The notes beneath the pieces are model-generated. The model was not told where the DNA came from and ran no database searches. It worked only from the letters and a program-made list of their open reading frames with translations. Made by a program: the position numbers and the translations under genes. Positions 62,913 through 64,000 of a stretch of 64,000 nucleotides of DNA are shown in pieces. Source of the DNA: Actinomycetota bacterium (GTDB lineage Bacteria > Actinomycetota > Actinomycetes > Nanopelagicales > Nanopelagicaceae); assembly GCA_026392825.1 (NCBI GenBank), contig JAPLBF010000007.1, positions 52,979 through 116,978 on the forward strand, in the 5' to 3' direction. Each line of letters starts with the position of its first letter. Position 1 is the first letter of the stretch.

Positions 62913-64000
62913 TTAGAAATCCATTCCGCCGCCGTCGCCACCCATTGGGGCAGCTGGCTTATTCTCTGGCTTATCAGTGATTACCGCTTCTGTTGTGATG
63001 AAGAGCGCTGCAATTGATGCCGCGTTCTGCAAAGCAGAGCGAGTTACCTTTGCTGGATCAATGATTCCAGATTTAATCATGTCAACGTATTCGCCAGTTG
63101 CAGCGTTAAGTCCGAAACCAACTTCTAGGTGGCGTACTTTTTCTACAACGACTCCGCCTTCAAGACCTGCGTTGATTGCAATCTGCTTAAGTGGAGCTTC
63201 GATCGAAAGTTCTACGATCTTTGCGCCAACAGCTTCTTCGCCTTCCAGCTTTAACTTCTTAAATGCTTGAGTTGCTGCCTGCAAGAGTGCAACGCCACCA
63301 CCGGCGACGATGCCTTCTTCAACTGCAGCCTTGGCATTACGCACTGCATCTTCAATGCGGTGCTTGCGCTCTTTAAGTTCAACTTCTGTTGCTGCGCCAG
63401 CCTTGATTACAGCAACGCCACCAGCGAGCTTTGCAAGGCGTTCTTGCAACTTCTCACGGTCGTAATCTGAATCAGACTTTTCGATTTCTGAGCGAATTTG
63501 TGCGACGCGACCCTTGATCTGTGCGTCATCTCCGCCGCCTTCAACAATGGTTGTCTCTTCCTTGCTTATAACAACTTTGCGAGCGCGACCCAGAAGTTCT
63601 AGGCCAGCACTTTCTAGTTTGAGACCAACTTCTTCAGAGATAACTGTGGCTCCGGTAAGGATTGCAATATCTTGCAACATCGCCTTACGACGATCTCCGA
63701 AACCAGGTGCTTTAACTGCGGCAGCGCGGAAGATTCCGCGAATCTTATTTACAACAAGTGTTGCCAACGCTTCGCCTTCAACATCTTCAGCGATGATCGC
63801 AAGTGGCTTACCTGATTGCATTACCTTTTCAAGAACTGGTACTAGATCTTTAATGTTTGCAATCTTTGAGTTCACGATTAATACGTAAGCATCTTCTAGT
63901 ACTGCTTCCATACGATCCTGATCAGTTACAAAGTAAGGAGAGATATAACCCTTATCAAAGCGCATACCTTCAGTGAGCTCTAGCTCTAAACAAAAAGTAT
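62913..64000 (-). CDS. groL: Chaperonin GroEL, 3' part (5' end outside window)
   Basis: About 362 codons of the 60-kDa chaperonin, running off the end of the window. It folds proteins in a double ring with GroES. Visible are [113 protein letters not shown] and the tail GGDGGGMDF. The tail with Met-Asp-Phe and no Gly-Met repeats of length is the form of actinobacterial GroEL2. One residue at the window edge, Cys where TFGLELE is usual, is a single base change from the family. DUF3027 follows with a 4-nt gap. Confidence 0.95.
   Translation of the reverse strand, partial: TFCLELELTEGMRFDKGYISPYFVTDQDRMEAVLEDAYVLIVNSKIANIKDLVPVLEKVMQSGKPLAIIAEDVEGEALATLVVNKIRGIFRAAAVKAPGFGDRRKAMLQDIAILTGATVISEEVGLKLESAGLELLGRARKVVISKEETTIVEGGGDDAQIKGRVAQIRSEIEKSDSDYDREKLQERLAKLAGGVAVIKAGAATEVELKERKHRIEDAVRNAKAAVEEGIVAGGGVALLQAATQAFKKLKLEGEEAVGAKIVELSIEAPLKQIAINAGLEGGVVVEKVRHLEVGFGLNAATGEYVDMIKSGIIDPAKVTRSALQNAASIAALFITTEAVITDKPENKPAAPMGGDGGGMDF

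Overview
The window (about 47% G+C by eye) reads as the chromosome of a small, streamlined, probably freshwater actinobacterium, close to the acI / Nanopelagicales group (Planktophila-like). The evidence is gene content and order. The block ppx-DUF501-FtsB/DivIC-like-eno-mazG-mfd / pth-rplY-prs-glmU / ispE-rsmA-tatD-metG-rsmI-pmt / GlpR-RimJ-MoeA-like-5-FCL follows the order I recall for Mycobacterium tuberculosis (roughly Rv1026 down to Rv0991), and citA-pdxH-serC with DUF2530, a Csp protein and DUF3027 matches a second conserved actinobacterial block. The lineage call is inference; the actinobacterial call is firm. I see no CRISPR array, prophage, insertion sequence or rRNA.

Layout. 1-3.5 kb: two tandem MFS exporters and a Bax-inhibitor-1-like membrane protein. 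3.6-9.5 kb: the most accessory-looking part, four consecutive minus-strand genes for secreted proteins (three paralogous large proteins and one trypsin-like protease) that all end in the same roughly 26-residue Cys/Lys tag; two of the paralogues are frameshifted. 9.5-18.2 kb: a tRNA, UdgB, Ppx/GppA, DUF501, an FtsB-like protein, enolase, MazG, a SurA-like lipoprotein and Mfd. 18.3-21.1 kb: PEP carboxylase, broken by what looks like an 8-nt deletion. 21-34.9 kb: the housekeeping block from pth to 5-FCL, including a division-linked set (MoeA-like Glp, RimJ, GlpR). 34.9-38.5 kb: copC, a copD-ctaG fusion and an acyl-CoA dehydrogenase, each overlapping the next by 4 nt. 38.6-46.5 kb: FmdB, MMPL, PurU, tRNA-Arg, a saccharopine dehydrogenase-like protein, a ChoD-like oxidase, an SDR and a secreted coiled-coil protein. 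46.6-50.1 kb: a membrane GGDEF protein, photolyase and an esterase. 50.1-55.8 kb: a maltodextrin module, malE-malF-malG plus a secreted alpha-amylase, with a strong hairpin between malE and malF and no ATPase gene. 56-64 kb: citA, pdxH, serC, two MFS genes, DUF2530, Csp, DUF3027 and the 3' part of groL.

How it works together. Most of the window is central metabolism and information processing (glycolysis, TCA entry, PRPP, UDP-GlcNAc, isoprenoids, translation fidelity, DNA repair). The accessory parts concern the cell surface and outside carbon: tagged secreted proteins, protein O-mannosylation, amylase with a sugar ABC importer, and transporters. Several genes show a TANNNT box 6-7 nt before the start codon, the layout of leaderless transcription in Actinobacteria; I used it to choose the GGDEF start.

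Limits: all homology calls come from reading the sequence, not from searches. The three frameshifts may be real or may be assembly errors.
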